64,000 bases of DNA from Bog-756 sp963725275 (GTDB lineage Bacteria; Actinomycetota; Acidimicrobiia; Acidimicrobiales; RAAP-2), in assembly GCA_963725275.1 (NCBI GenBank), contig CAVRXS010000005.1:806001-870000 (forward strand), read 5' to 3'. The position numbers and the translations under genes are program-made. Of this stretch, positions 45,124 through 54,111 are shown piece by piece. Positions within the stretch are counted from its first letter, which is position 1; the number at the start of each line of letters is the position of its first letter. The notes under the pieces were generated by a model. That model made no database searches, was not told the origin of the DNA, and worked only from the letters and a program-made list of their open reading frames with translations.

Positions 45124-46019
45124 CGTTGACCGAGGAAATTGGACTTCGTGAACCACCTCCGGCGGGGAGCGCCGCGTTGCCAGCCGGCACCTTTTCCGAT
45201 GTGTGCGTTTTCATCACCGGAGGTGGAACGGGCCTCGGAAAGGCAATTGGCGCCGAATTCGCCCGCCTCGGAGCCGACCTGGTGATTGCCAGCCGCAAGT
45301 CAGAGCACCTCGATATCGGAAAGGAGGCCGCTGAGGCGCTCGGAGCTCGGGTGCTGGCCGTCACCTGTGATATTCGGGAACCGGGTCAGATCAGCGCTGC
45401 TTTTGATGCGGCGACATCGACGTTCGGGCTACCGGATGTGCTCATCAACAATGCGGCGGCCAACTTCCCAGTTCCGGCGGAGGACATGTCACCTAACGCG
45501 TGGCGGACGGTCGTCGATATCACTCTCAACGGCACGTACTTCTGCGCTCGTGAGTTCGCCCGCCGCCACCTCGACACGGCTGCCGCTGGCTCGATCATCA
45601 ATATCGGGGCGTCGTACGCGTGGACGGGGGGTCCCGGCTTTGCCCACTCGGCAGCGGCCAAGGCGGGTGTGAAAAACATGGTGGAAACGCTCGCCGTCGA
45701 GTGGGGGCCGTTCGGCATTCAGGTGAACGGCCTTGTGCCCGGACTCTTTCCTCATGAAGACATGACCGCGGATATCGCGGGAAATCTGGATAGGACGAGC
45801 GACAAGGGCGCATGTCAACCAGCCCTACGAGTCGGCCGGCTCCGAGAACTCGGTTGGGCGGCAACATTTCTTGCGTCGCCGTATGCGCGGTTCATCTCCG
45901 GCCACACTCTGGTGGTGGACGGCGCGAACTGGCAACGTCGCACGCTGACCAATCCTTCGGTAGTGACGGTCAGGGACCAGATGGGGCTGGGCGCGTTCGA
46001 TATGGATCCCGCCAAGTAG
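45120..46019 (+). CDS. 2,4-dienoyl-CoA reductase-like SDR
   Basis: A 299-residue SDR with TGGGTGLGKAIG, NNAAANFPVPAEDMS and SAAAKAGVKNM followed by LAVEWGPFGIQVN. The usual catalytic Tyr of YxxxK is absent: the Lys is kept in HSAAAKAG. This is the pattern of NADPH-dependent 2,4-dienoyl-CoA reductases rather than of classical SDRs. The start is TTG overlapping the previous stop, with another TTG six bases on. Substrate: probably a dienoyl-CoA from an unsaturated or ring-opened acid. Confidence 0.85.
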   Translation: MTLTEEIGLREPPPAGSAALPAGTFSDVCVFITGGGTGLGKAIGAEFARLGADLVIASRKSEHLDIGKEAAEALGARVLAVTCDIREPGQISAAFDAATSTFGLPDVLINNAAANFPVPAEDMSPNAWRTVVDITLNGTYFCAREFARRHLDTAAAGSIINIGASYAWTGGPGFAHSAAAKAGVKNMVETLAVEWGPFGIQVNGLVPGLFPHEDMTADIAGNLDRTSDKGACQPALRVGRLRELGWAATFLASPYARFISGHTLVVDGANWQRRTLTNPSVVTVRDQMGLGAFDMDPAK

Positions 46020-46051
46020 GGGATTGTCCGACCTCGCAGTTCGATCGCAAG

Positions 46052-46073
46052 ATCTGATTCGACACGATCAGAT
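46052..46073. terminator. Hairpin after the reductase gene
   Basis: ATCTGAT (46052-46058) pairs with ATCAGAT (46067-46073). The stem extends by CG/CG with one bulged T around an ACA loop. There is no T-run, so it is either a GC-type actinobacterial terminator or an operator. Confidence 0.4.
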
Positions 46074-46198
46074 TCGGACCCGGTCCAGTGATGGTGGTTG
46101 CTCGGTATCATGGACCGGATGATCCGATCCGCCGTTCCTCCGAGTGCAGCGTCCACTGATTGCCGGGTGAATAGGTTCTGGTCGATGGATGGCAGCGG

Positions 46199-46897
46199 AT
46201 GGGCAGCAACCGACCTGCGTCCGCACTGCCGGACGGACTGAGCATGAGTTCCACCCGTTCCGGCGCCGCCCGGAGGCGCGACCTGGCCAGCCTCATCGCA
46301 CCCTCGTGCACAGCCCTGCTGGTACAGGAGATGCAGGAGGGCGTCGTGGGTGCAGCGTCAGGTCTTCCCAGTCTGGCCGCCGCCGGCGTCAGCATCGCGC
46401 TCACCGAGCATGTGGCCGCACTCGTGCATGCGGGACGTGAAGCAGGCGCAAGGGTGGTGCACTGCACCGCGGAGAACCTGCCCGGTGGGTTTGGCACCAA
46501 CCGGAACGCCCGGCTTTTCGAAGGAGCAAGAAGGGCGGGGATGGAGAACCTTCCGGGAACCCCATCCGTCCGGCCTGTTGCTGAGCTCGAGCCTGAGCCC
46601 GGCGACGTGGTGCTCCCCCGATACCACGGGTTGAGCCCCATGACTGGCTCTGCTCTCGACAGCCTTCTTCGTAACGCAGGGGTGTCGACTGTGGTGATAG
46701 CGGGGGTATCCCTCAACGTGGCAATACCGAATCTCGTGTTCGATGCCGTAAATCGCTCCTACCAGGTCGTGGTGGTATCTGACGCTGTGGTCGGCGTTCC
46801 TGTCGAATACGGCGTTCAGGTGGTCGCCCACACCTTGTCGCTGATTGCCACCCTGGCTTCGACCGACGAGGTCGTGGATGCCTGGGAAAACCGGTGA
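46199..46897 (+). CDS. Isochorismatase-like (cysteine hydrolase fold) protein, catalytic Cys missing
   Basis: A 232-residue protein of the isochorismatase/nicotinamidase fold. Strand 1 has LVQEMQEG where the family has LxVDMQ, so the Asp is Glu. The nucleophile position in GVSLNVAIPN has Ala where amidases have Cys (NVCV). VLPRYHGLSP replaces the usual Lys loop. Isochorismatases also lack the Cys, so an ether hydrolase or non-catalytic role is possible. An alternative ATG lies at 46244. It stands alone between the reductase operon and an amidohydrolase. Confidence 0.8.
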   Translation: MGSNRPASALPDGLSMSSTRSGAARRRDLASLIAPSCTALLVQEMQEGVVGAASGLPSLAAAGVSIALTEHVAALVHAGREAGARVVHCTAENLPGGFGTNRNARLFEGARRAGMENLPGTPSVRPVAELEPEPGDVVLPRYHGLSPMTGSALDSLLRNAGVSTVVIAGVSLNVAIPNLVFDAVNRSYQVVVVSDAVVGVPVEYGVQVVAHTLSLIATLASTDEVVDAWENR

Positions 46898-47043
46898 CCG
46901 AGGTCGGTACCAGCTCGGGCGATCTCCGGGATCGACGAATACTGGTCGCCTGAGCGTCGTCCGGGGGTGGCCGGTCGATCGCCCCTAGTCCTCACGATGT
47001 CGCCCGCTTCGTCTTTCCTGCCGGCCGCCGCCGGGTTCTTGAC

Positions 47044-47062
47044 AAATCGAAACCATATTCTA
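47044..47062 (+). promoter_or_regulatory. 19-bp promoter/operator element
   Basis: AAATCGAAACCATATTCTA followed by CTATCG gives a TACTAT -10 candidate. It lies 102 bases before the ATG at 47165 and matches the copies at 26604, 36117 and 39751. Confidence 0.6.
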
Positions 47063-47164
47063 CTATCGCCCCACCGCGGGCCCGATGGCCCTGCCGCCGA
47101 GTGCCGTCTGCTCTGGACAGCCTCGGGTGAACGGAACGACGACGATGCTAAGGAAACCACGCCA

Positions 47165-48043
47165 ATGAGCATGCCCTCCGATGTGGGAATAGTGGACACG
47201 ATGCTGGGATTTCCCAGTCCCGATATGAAAGAGCTCTATCGCTTCATCACCCGCCAAACCAAGGACACCCAATCCAGGGAAGAGTTCTCCTTTCCTGTGG
47301 AATACATGTTCAAGGACGTGCCGGAGCATGAGCTAGAAGGGTCGAACGATCCGGTCGGCGTGACCCTGAGGGAGATGGATCTCTGGGGTATCGAGCGCGG
47401 CATGATCGGTGTCGGTGATCCGACGGGCACAGGGGCGAAAGCGATCAAGGCGCATCCCGACCGCTTCATCCCTTCGGCTTCGACCGATCCCAATGACGGG
47501 ATGAAGGGCATTGCCGAACTGGTGCGGGCCTACGAGACGTGGGGAATCCGAGCCGCAGGCGTGTTTCCGGCTGGAACATTTCCGCAGGTCCCCATCAACG
47601 ACAAGAAGATGTATCCGGTCTACGCCAAGTGCGTGGAGCTTGGAATCCCCCTCTTCTGTTGTGCGGGCATTCCAGGTCCGCGCCTCAAGGCGGCCTGCCA
47701 GCACGTCGAGTTGATCGACGAGGTGATGTACGACTTTCCAGACCTCATCTTCGTCACCCGTCACGGCTGCGAGCCCTGGACCGAGCTCGCAGTGAAGCTG
47801 ATGCTCAAGTGGCCCGGTCTCCACTATTCGACGAGTGCTTTCGCGCCCAAGTACTACCCGCGCGAGATCATCGACTACGCGAACACTCGCGGGGCTGAGA
47901 AGATCATCTATGCCGGGTACTTCCCGATGGGCCTTTCGTTGCAGCGCATCATGACCGAACTGCCGAACGTGAGGTTCAAGGAGGAGGTGTGGCCCAAGTT
48001 CCTGAGGAACAACGCGCTACGCGTCCTCGGGCTGGACGGCTGA
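47165..48043 (+). CDS. Amidohydrolase-family protein lacking canonical metal ligands
   Basis: A 292-residue TIM-barrel protein of the amidohydrolase_2 group. Strand 1 reads GIVDTMLGFPS instead of DxHxxE, the middle region is FCCAGIPG, and the end motif is IYAGYFPMG instead of SDYPH. A His remains in VTRHGCEPW. So most metal-binding residues of its six paralogues here are absent; it may use another centre, be metal-independent or be regulatory. I chose the ATG at 47165; the frame is open upstream through the promoter element. An EAL remnant is joined directly to its 3' end. Confidence 0.82.
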   Translation: MSMPSDVGIVDTMLGFPSPDMKELYRFITRQTKDTQSREEFSFPVEYMFKDVPEHELEGSNDPVGVTLREMDLWGIERGMIGVGDPTGTGAKAIKAHPDRFIPSASTDPNDGMKGIAELVRAYETWGIRAAGVFPAGTFPQVPINDKKMYPVYAKCVELGIPLFCCAGIPGPRLKAACQHVELIDEVMYDFPDLIFVTRHGCEPWTELAVKLMLKWPGLHYSTSAFAPKYYPREIIDYANTRGAEKIIYAGYFPMGLSLQRIMTELPNVRFKEEVWPKFLRNNALRVLGLDG

Positions 48044-48651
48044 ACTGTCTCGAATGGGCCATCCGTAGAGTCGCGGCCAAAGCTCGGAGAAGGGGCGTGG
48101 GCTACGGGTTCGATGTGTCCGCCAGCGTCTCGGCCCGACAACTCGAGCACGACCGGCTCATCGACGACGTCCGCGCCGCCCTGCGGATATCCGGTTCCCC
48201 CACGTCGTCGCTGACCCTCGAGGTCACGGAGACCACCATCATGAAGAGCGTGGCCGCCGTGGTTCCCCGTTTGGCCGCTCTCAAGGCCACGGGCGTCCAC
48301 ATTGCCATCGACGATTTCGGAACTGGCTACTCGTCGCTCGCCTACCTCCAGCAACTCCCAGTCGACACGCTCAAGATCGACCGGTCGTTCAGTTCCTCGA
48401 TGGCCGACTCACCTGAGTCCGGCGCTCTGCTCCGTACGCTGGTCCAGCTGGGCAAGGCGCTGGGTCCCGAGACCGTGGCCAAGGGCATCGAGGAGTGTGC
48501 ACAGTACTCCCAGCTCGAGCGCGAACACTGCGACAGCGGGCAGGGCTACCTCTACGCTCGCCCGCTCGACGTAGATTCTGTGCAGACGTTCCTGGCAGCC
48601 CGGCAGAGCGGCCGTGTTCCGGCCAACGGATCGGCGGATCTCCGTCCCTAG
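48044..48651 (+). pseudogene. EAL-domain (c-di-GMP phosphodiesterase) C-terminal remnant
   Basis: In frame from about 48044, the protein matches the second part of an EAL domain: VSASVSARQLEHDRL, LEVTETTIM, IDDFGTGYSSLAYL, LKIDRSFSSS, and GQGYLYARPL. The first third, including the EAL motif itself, is missing, and the conserved AEGVE reads AKGIE. The only start, at 47989, lies inside the amidohydrolase gene. This is a 5'-truncated remnant joined exactly at the end of the amidohydrolase gene by a past deletion or recombination. It is unlikely to be active. Confidence 0.8.
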
Positions 48652-48837
48652 GTTCTGATCACAGGCCGCCACCAGGTTCATTTGCGTAGATAGACGGCAA
48701 CCCCACATCGACCTATCACGCAACGTCCCATCCGACCGTCCTGGACACTGTCTCATCATGCGAGATCCTCGTTGGATCCCACCGTCGGGACGAGAGATGT
48801 ATCGGCATTTCCCTCCTGGCTTTCGTCAAGCGCTGGC

Positions 48838-49650
48838 TCACGTGAAGTCGGATCCGCCGTCGACATTCAAATTGGCGCCTGTGATGTAGCTGTTCTTCTG
48901 GGAACAGAGAAAGGCAACGATGGGCCCGATCTCGCTGGGATCTGCAGCGCGGCCCAAATGGGCCGGATGACCGAAGTCCTCACGGATGACGCGCATCACG
49001 TCGACGAGGTCGTCGGGATTTACATCGCGTTCGGATGGCAGGGACTGGAGGTACTTCCTCATCCCGTCCGAGAGAAAAGATCCCGGAGACACCGTGTTGA
49101 CCAGGATTCCGTCAGGGGCCAACGAGGCGGATAGGTTCTTGCTCATGCTGGTCAGCGCTGCCTTGGCGGCTGTATAAGCCACAAGTTCCACTGATTGACG
49201 CTTGGTTGAGTGCGCAGAGATGTTGACGATTCGTGCCCACTCAGCGGAACGCATCAGCGGAAGCGCGACCCGTACACACCGGACGGCGGCGAGCAGTCCA
49301 ATGTCCAGGGTCGCGTTCCACTCGCCATCGTCGAGCTCTTCGAAGCGCCCGATGCCGACGTCCACGGGACCGGCCGCGTTGACGAGGATATTGAGGCCTC
49401 CCCACCTCTCTCCGACACCACGGAATGCCCCGTTGACGTCTTCAGGAGTCGTGAGATCGGTCTGAGTCCCGATTGCATCGGGCGCTCCCACACTGAAGAG
49501 CGACTCGACGGTTTCATCGAGCGCCGATCGGCTTCGACCGAGCACGGCGACCCGGGCACCTTCCGCGGCCAGGGTTTCGGCCGCTGCCCGACCCATACCC
49601 TTCGATCCTCCTGCGACAACAGCAACGGCATGATCGAGCCCGAGATCCAT
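48838..49650 (-). CDS. Short-chain dehydrogenase/reductase
   Basis: A 270-residue classical SDR: VAGGSKGMGRA, NAAGPVD, catalytic YTAAK and the C-terminal ITGANLNVDGG. It probably oxidises a hydroxyacyl-CoA or alcohol with NAD(P). It is the only gene on its strand between the EAL remnant and the hydrolase operon, and is divergent from the latter across a 370-base gap. Confidence 0.88.
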   Translation of the reverse strand: MDLGLDHAVAVVAGGSKGMGRAAAETLAAEGARVAVLGRSRSALDETVESLFSVGAPDAIGTQTDLTTPEDVNGAFRGVGERWGGLNILVNAAGPVDVGIGRFEELDDGEWNATLDIGLLAAVRCVRVALPLMRSAEWARIVNISAHSTKRQSVELVAYTAAKAALTSMSKNLSASLAPDGILVNTVSPGSFLSDGMRKYLQSLPSERDVNPDDLVDVMRVIREDFGHPAHLGRAADPSEIGPIVAFLCSQKNSYITGANLNVDGGSDFT

Positions 49651-50019
49651 GGTTCATTCCTCGCAGACGGTGTCAGCTCGAGCAGGGTAGTGGACTATGG
49701 TCATCTGCGCGATCCATGGAGGATCCCGCACTGCCTCATCGTCGCAGCATTGCCGGATCCGCCAAGGAACGAACTAGAGAGACGTCAGGTTTCTGGCACG
49801 ACCACAACCATGCCGAACCTCGTCTGCTGCTCTGGCGCCGGCTCCTTGGATGGGGCAGGTCACTCGAAGGCATGCTCTAGGGCGCACTGCTGTCCGGCCG
49901 GTTGTCTGGGCGCCCTCAGGGCACAGTGGTGCACGATGGCGCCTCATGTATAGTACGTACTATGCACGGGGCCGTCAATTTCGAGCGCAGACGAACTCCT
50001 CAACGCCGAGTTCGCACAG
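49651..50019. other. Divergent promoter region
   Basis: About 370 bases between the SDR and the hydrolase operon. The clear feature is the 14-bp palindrome at 49950. Between the palindrome and the TTG at 50020, the hydrolase frame has no ATG or GTG. No other gene seen. Confidence 0.45.
49950..49963. promoter_or_regulatory. 14-bp palindrome ATAGTA-CG-TACTAT
   Basis: A perfect palindrome whose right arm TACTAT can serve as a -10 box. It shares ATAGYA-N2-TRCTAT and the following G with sites at 54071 and 55631. It lies 57 bases before the TTG chosen for the hydrolase. Confidence 0.65.
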
Positions 50020-50952
50020 TTGGTCGTCGGATTTCCGGCCATCGACGGGTTCGACGCGGAGATGCTGGCGGTCGCCCGCACCGCGATCCCCGCTCTGGGA
50101 AGCACTCAGAACGTCGAGCGAGTGGACCATCAGGTCGGGTCGGAGCCTGGTGTCGCCGTGCGTATTCACCGTCCGAGAACGTCTGACGGGCCGCTTGCAT
50201 GTGTGTACAGCATTCATGGCGGGGGTTATGTCGTGGGCAGTTACGACATGGATGACGCTCTCTTCGAGAGCTGGTGTCCGAAGCTGGGTGTACTCGGCGT
50301 GTCTGTGAACTACCGGCTCGCTCCTGAGACGACGTTCCCTGGCCCGCTCGACGATTGCTATCTCGGCCTGCAGTGGGCGAGTGACAATGCTGACGAGCTC
50401 GGAATCGATCCTGGCCGCTTAGGTGTGTACGGGGTGAGTGCCGGGGGAGGATTGGCGGCAGCGCTTGCCATGCTCGCGCGCGACAAGGGGGAGGTTCGGC
50501 TCGCCTTCCAACTGCTCGAGTCGCCGATGCTCGATGATCGACAGCAGACACCGTCGAGCAACCTCGACGGGTTGGCCATATGGAGCAAAGCGGCCAACGA
50601 ATTCGGCTGGCGGTCGTATCTCGGCCCTGCATACGGAAGGGAGGACGTTCCTCCGTATGCCGTTCCAGCCCGGTCCGCGGATCTCAGCGGACTGCCCCCT
50701 TCGTACATCTCCGTAGGGACGGCAGACGGGTTTCGCGACGAGGACATCGACTATGCGGTCCGACTCAACCAGGCGGGCGTCCCGACGGAACTGCACGTCT
50801 ATCCCGGTGCCCCGCACGGATACCAGCTGTTCGTCGACTCGGCGGTTGCCCGTCAGAGTCGACGGGATTGCGACGAATGGCTTTGCGGGATCATTTCCAC
50901 GAACAGTGTTGATCCGCCCGTCGGTCCGAATGAAGGGCATGCCCGAACATGA
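50020..50952 (+). CDS. Alpha/beta-hydrolase of the hormone-sensitive-lipase family
   Basis: A 310-residue esterase-like protein with the oxyanion motif HGGGY, nucleophile elbow GVSAGGG, acid in GTADGFRDED and His in GAPHGYQ. It should hydrolyse an ester or lactone. The start is uncertain: the frame is open upstream to the palindrome at 49950 but offers only TTG at 50020. The residues before it (AEFAQL) look like part of the protein, so a non-standard start or a small sequence error is possible. It leads an operon with a P450 and an LLM oxidoreductase (ATGA overlap). Confidence 0.85.
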   Translation: MVVGFPAIDGFDAEMLAVARTAIPALGSTQNVERVDHQVGSEPGVAVRIHRPRTSDGPLACVYSIHGGGYVVGSYDMDDALFESWCPKLGVLGVSVNYRLAPETTFPGPLDDCYLGLQWASDNADELGIDPGRLGVYGVSAGGGLAAALAMLARDKGEVRLAFQLLESPMLDDRQQTPSSNLDGLAIWSKAANEFGWRSYLGPAYGREDVPPYAVPARSADLSGLPPSYISVGTADGFRDEDIDYAVRLNQAGVPTELHVYPGAPHGYQLFVDSAVARQSRRDCDEWLCGIISTNSVDPPVGPNEGHART

Positions 50953-52139
50953 CCACAAAGCTGGAGTTCAACCCATCCTCCTACGAGCTCCATGAGGACC
51001 CGTTCCCCTTCTACCGCCGCATGCAGGTGGAAGCACCCGTCTACCACAATTCCGAGATCGGATTTTGGGCTCTCTCCCGGTTTGACGACGTGCTCGCTGG
51101 CCTCGCCGATTGGGAGGGTTTGAGCTCCGCCAAGGGGACGTTGATCGAGCAGATCAAAAGCGGTAATCCGCCACCAGACATGATGATCTTCAACGATCCT
51201 CCGCGCCACGAGCAACTTCGCAGACTGATCGGCCGAGTCTTCACTCCTCGACGAGTTGCTGAACTGGAGAAGCAGATCCGGATGATGTGTGCGACCTGGC
51301 TCGATCCGCTGGTAGATACGGGTGGGGGAGAGGTGGTCGCTGATCTCGCCGGCAAACTGCCAAGCGCAGTGATCTCCACGCTCCTCGGAGTCCCTGTCGA
51401 AGAGCACCCCCGCCTGAAATCCCTCTCCGACCGGCTGCTCCACCGCGACGACGGATCGCTGGCGATGCCGGAGGATGGGATAGCTGCCGGTGCTGAACTT
51501 GTCGTCTTCTTCAGCGAGTTAGCTGACTCTCTCCGCGCTGTGCCCGACGCCGGCCTCATCTCCGCACTCCTCCAAACCGAGATTGTCGGTACGGATGGTG
51601 CGGCAGAGCGTCTCACCGATGAGGAGATCATCTTCTTCTGCCTGCTTCTCGGTGTGGCTGGCAATGAAACGACCGCGAAGATGATTGCGACGGGTACCGT
51701 TGTCCTGGATCTCTTTCCAGAGGAGCGCGCCCGTCTCGTTGCCGACCCTGGGCTATGGCCCGTGGCCGTTGAGGAAATGCTTCGCTTCGATCCCCCGTCG
51801 CACTACCAGGGGCGGGTTGCGACCCGCCCACTCACGTACTACGGAGAAGAGATTCCCGAGGGATCGATCGTGGTGCTCATCAATGGGGCAGCCAATCGCG
51901 ATCCTCGAGTCTTCGACGAACCCGACCGATTCATCGCCGATCGACCGATCGAACGGCAATTGGCGTTCGGACACGGGATACACTTCTGTCTCGGTGCCTC
52001 TCTGGCGCGACTCGAGACGCGGATCGCGCTGGAGGAAATTCTCAACCGGTTCCCGAGATTTGAAGTTGATCGCACGGGTGTCGAACGATTCCACTCCACG
52101 AACGTGAGAGGGCTCTCGAAGGTTCCGTTTACGGCGTGA
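50949..52139 (+). CDS. Cytochrome P450
   Basis: A 396-residue P450 with I-helix VAGNETTAKM, ExxR region EEMLRFDPPSH and heme loop FGHGIHFCLG (Cys near 347). It is the third P450 of the window and the most diverged, although LSSAKGTLIEQ echoes the other two. Its ATG overlaps the hydrolase stop and its stop overlaps the GTG of the LLM gene, so the three are cotranslated. Redox partners are not encoded here. Confidence 0.93.
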   Translation: MTTKLEFNPSSYELHEDPFPFYRRMQVEAPVYHNSEIGFWALSRFDDVLAGLADWEGLSSAKGTLIEQIKSGNPPPDMMIFNDPPRHEQLRRLIGRVFTPRRVAELEKQIRMMCATWLDPLVDTGGGEVVADLAGKLPSAVISTLLGVPVEEHPRLKSLSDRLLHRDDGSLAMPEDGIAAGAELVVFFSELADSLRAVPDAGLISALLQTEIVGTDGAAERLTDEEIIFFCLLLGVAGNETTAKMIATGTVVLDLFPEERARLVADPGLWPVAVEEMLRFDPPSHYQGRVATRPLTYYGEEIPEGSIVVLINGAANRDPRVFDEPDRFIADRPIERQLAFGHGIHFCLGASLARLETRIALEEILNRFPRFEVDRTGVERFHSTNVRGLSKVPFTA

Positions 52140-53089
52140 CCGAGCGCGCTCAGATACCGATGCGTCCCCAGCTGTCGACCGGGCTTCGGTCCTTTGCCAC
52201 CGCGGACTCTTGTGACTGGTCCTCTCTCATCGAGTTCGCTCGAGCTGCAGACATTGCCGGTATCGATCGTCTGGCCATTTCCGATCATGTCGCATTCGGA
52301 GAGAATCTGGAGGCCTACGGAGATCCGGCGAACGGAGGTGCTCGAGGCCAACGGCAGCCGACGGGTCCCGACGGGGCCTGGCTCGATCCCCTCGCCACCA
52401 TCGCTCACCTCACAGCGGTCACTACCCGCGTACGATTTGCCACGAACATCTTGATCGCTGCGCTCCGTCGGCCCGTCGTTCTGGCGAAGATGGCGGCCAC
52501 CATCGATGTGTTGTCGGGGGGTCGACTCGACCTCGGAGTCGGGGTTGGCTGGCAGCGCGAGGAATACGAGTCAGCTGGTCTGTCGTTCGAGGGGCGGGGC
52601 GAGCTCCTCAATCAGACAATCGAGGTATGCCAGTGCCTCTGGAGAAACCGGACGGCACACTACGACGGCCAGGAACTTTCCTTCGCGAACATCCACCAGA
52701 TGCCAAAGCCGCTCCAGCCCGGAGGAATTCCGATTTGGGTCAGTGGGACGGTGAACGCTCGGGCCATGGATCGCCTTTCCCGCTTCGGCTCGGGTTGGAT
52801 CCCCTGGGGCGACGATGCCGCGGACGTCGTTACCGGAATCGAGCACATGAGAGCCGCCATGGTCAACCGGGGTCGCAATCCGAGCGACGTTGCTGTCGTC
52901 GGATCGCTGCGCGCCGCCTACTCCACTGACGGCTCAATCGACCTGGCACAGACAATGGCTGCAGTTCCTCGTCTTCGTGATGCCGGCGTGACGGACTTTC
53001 GGATCATCCTCAAGCCGCCGCAAGGGGAGGGCCCGATCACTGATTTCCTCGGCCGGGTGGTGGACCGCTTCCGGGCTACGTCAGGGTAG
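52136..53089 (+). CDS. LLM-class (F420-dependent type) oxidoreductase
   Basis: A 317-residue luciferase-like TIM-barrel protein. Segments typical of F420-using actinobacterial members are ISDHVAFGEN, RVRFATNILIAALRRP, GGRLDLGVGVGWQREEY and GGIPIWVSGT. It may reduce or oxidise a ketone, alcohol or enone, or act as a monooxygenase if FMN-dependent. It is coupled to the P450 by a GTGA overlap. The operon hydrolase-P450-LLM suggests ester cleavage, hydroxylation and redox change of one compound. Confidence 0.87.
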   Translation: MTERAQIPMRPQLSTGLRSFATADSCDWSSLIEFARAADIAGIDRLAISDHVAFGENLEAYGDPANGGARGQRQPTGPDGAWLDPLATIAHLTAVTTRVRFATNILIAALRRPVVLAKMAATIDVLSGGRLDLGVGVGWQREEYESAGLSFEGRGELLNQTIEVCQCLWRNRTAHYDGQELSFANIHQMPKPLQPGGIPIWVSGTVNARAMDRLSRFGSGWIPWGDDAADVVTGIEHMRAAMVNRGRNPSDVAVVGSLRAAYSTDGSIDLAQTMAAVPRLRDAGVTDFRIILKPPQGEGPITDFLGRVVDRFRATSG

Positions 53090-53117
53090 GGGCGAAAGGC
53101 GAGGCGGAAGATCGCAA

Positions 53118-53125
53118 TACTATAG
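53118..53125 (+). promoter_or_regulatory. TACTAT -10 box, half of the 14-bp palindrome
   Basis: TACTATAG, 52 bases before the TetR GTG at 53177, matches the right arm of the palindromes at 49950 and 54071 but lacks the left arm. Confidence 0.3.
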
Positions 53126-53176
53126 AGACGGGTCACAGTCCTTGGACACCGACAAAGTGCATCTAGAGGCAACATC

Positions 53177-53860
53177 GTGAGCAAATCGAGCGACAGCGCC
53201 AACACATTGGACGCATCGGCTCCCCGCGCCGGCTCGCTCAACGGCGACAGCGCCACCCGAGACCGCGTCATTGAGGCTGCGATCACCTGCATCCTCGAAC
53301 GCGGGTACTACCGGGCAAGTACCAACGAGATCGCTCGAACGGCAGGCGTGACCTGGGGAGTGATCCAGCACTACTTCGGCACTCGAGAGGCGCTCATGCT
53401 TGCGGTCCTTCAGAACGGTGCGAGCAACTTCGTAGAAATCGTGGAAGATGTGCAGATCAACGGCGAGACGACAACTGAGCGGATGAGTCAGCTTCTCGAT
53501 GTCTTTTCATTGCACTATGCGAGTCCCACCTATCTCGCCTACCTTCAGATTTCGCTCAATATGGATCGGGACCCGCGTACGAGCAACGAGATTCGCAAGA
53601 CCATGCTGGACGTCGCGGAATGGTCCCACGATCACGTCAACAGACTCTTGCGACAGGCGCTCGGTCCGGCAGCACGGATCCCAGACCTCGCGACAACGAT
53701 CTTTCTCGTAATCCGTGGCTTTTGCTTTAGTCAGCAACTGCTCGACACCATGGGGTACGACTCGCTGGCACCAAAGCAGGACCGCGTGGCTCGCCAACGA
53801 CACCTCCTTGCCAGCATCTTGGCACCCTATGTGGAGCAGGCAGAGGCCAAACGGTCCTAG
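53177..53860 (+). CDS. TetR-family transcriptional regulator
   Basis: A 227-residue TetR regulator. Its helix-turn-helix is ASTNEIARTAGVTWGVIQHYF and the C-terminal domain is helical. The GTG start is part of CATCGTGAGC. It sits in the middle of the three genes carrying the 14-bp palindrome (49950, 54071, 55631), making it the likely regulator of that set. It follows the LLM gene by 87 bases. Confidence 0.87.
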   Translation: MSKSSDSANTLDASAPRAGSLNGDSATRDRVIEAAITCILERGYYRASTNEIARTAGVTWGVIQHYFGTREALMLAVLQNGASNFVEIVEDVQINGETTTERMSQLLDVFSLHYASPTYLAYLQISLNMDRDPRTSNEIRKTMLDVAEWSHDHVNRLLRQALGPAARIPDLATTIFLVIRGFCFSQQLLDTMGYDSLAPKQDRVARQRHLLASILAPYVEQAEAKRS

Positions 53861-54070
53861 TGACCACGGACACAGCGAATCGACCACTACACGTAGACCG
53901 TTGTCGAACTCCTCGTGTTCGCACTCTGGGGGTGGAGCGCGACGAGCTGGCCTGTGCGGGACGACCGATCAGGGAGCTCGAGGCGGAACTCGAGGTTCGG
54001 CCAGATCTGTAGTGGCAGCGCTTTCGAGCTTGAGCGTTCGACTGGTTGTCGCGGCTCCCCTCAAGAGAGT

Positions 54071-54084
54071 ATAGTAGCTACTAT
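54071..54084. promoter_or_regulatory. 14-bp palindrome ATAGTA-GC-TACTAT
   Basis: A perfect palindrome 27 bases before the amidohydrolase GTG. The 17 bases around it match the site at 49950 except for the central two. Confidence 0.65.
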
Positions 54085-54111
54085 GTGTAACGAGAAGTAA
54101 GGAGGAGGAAC

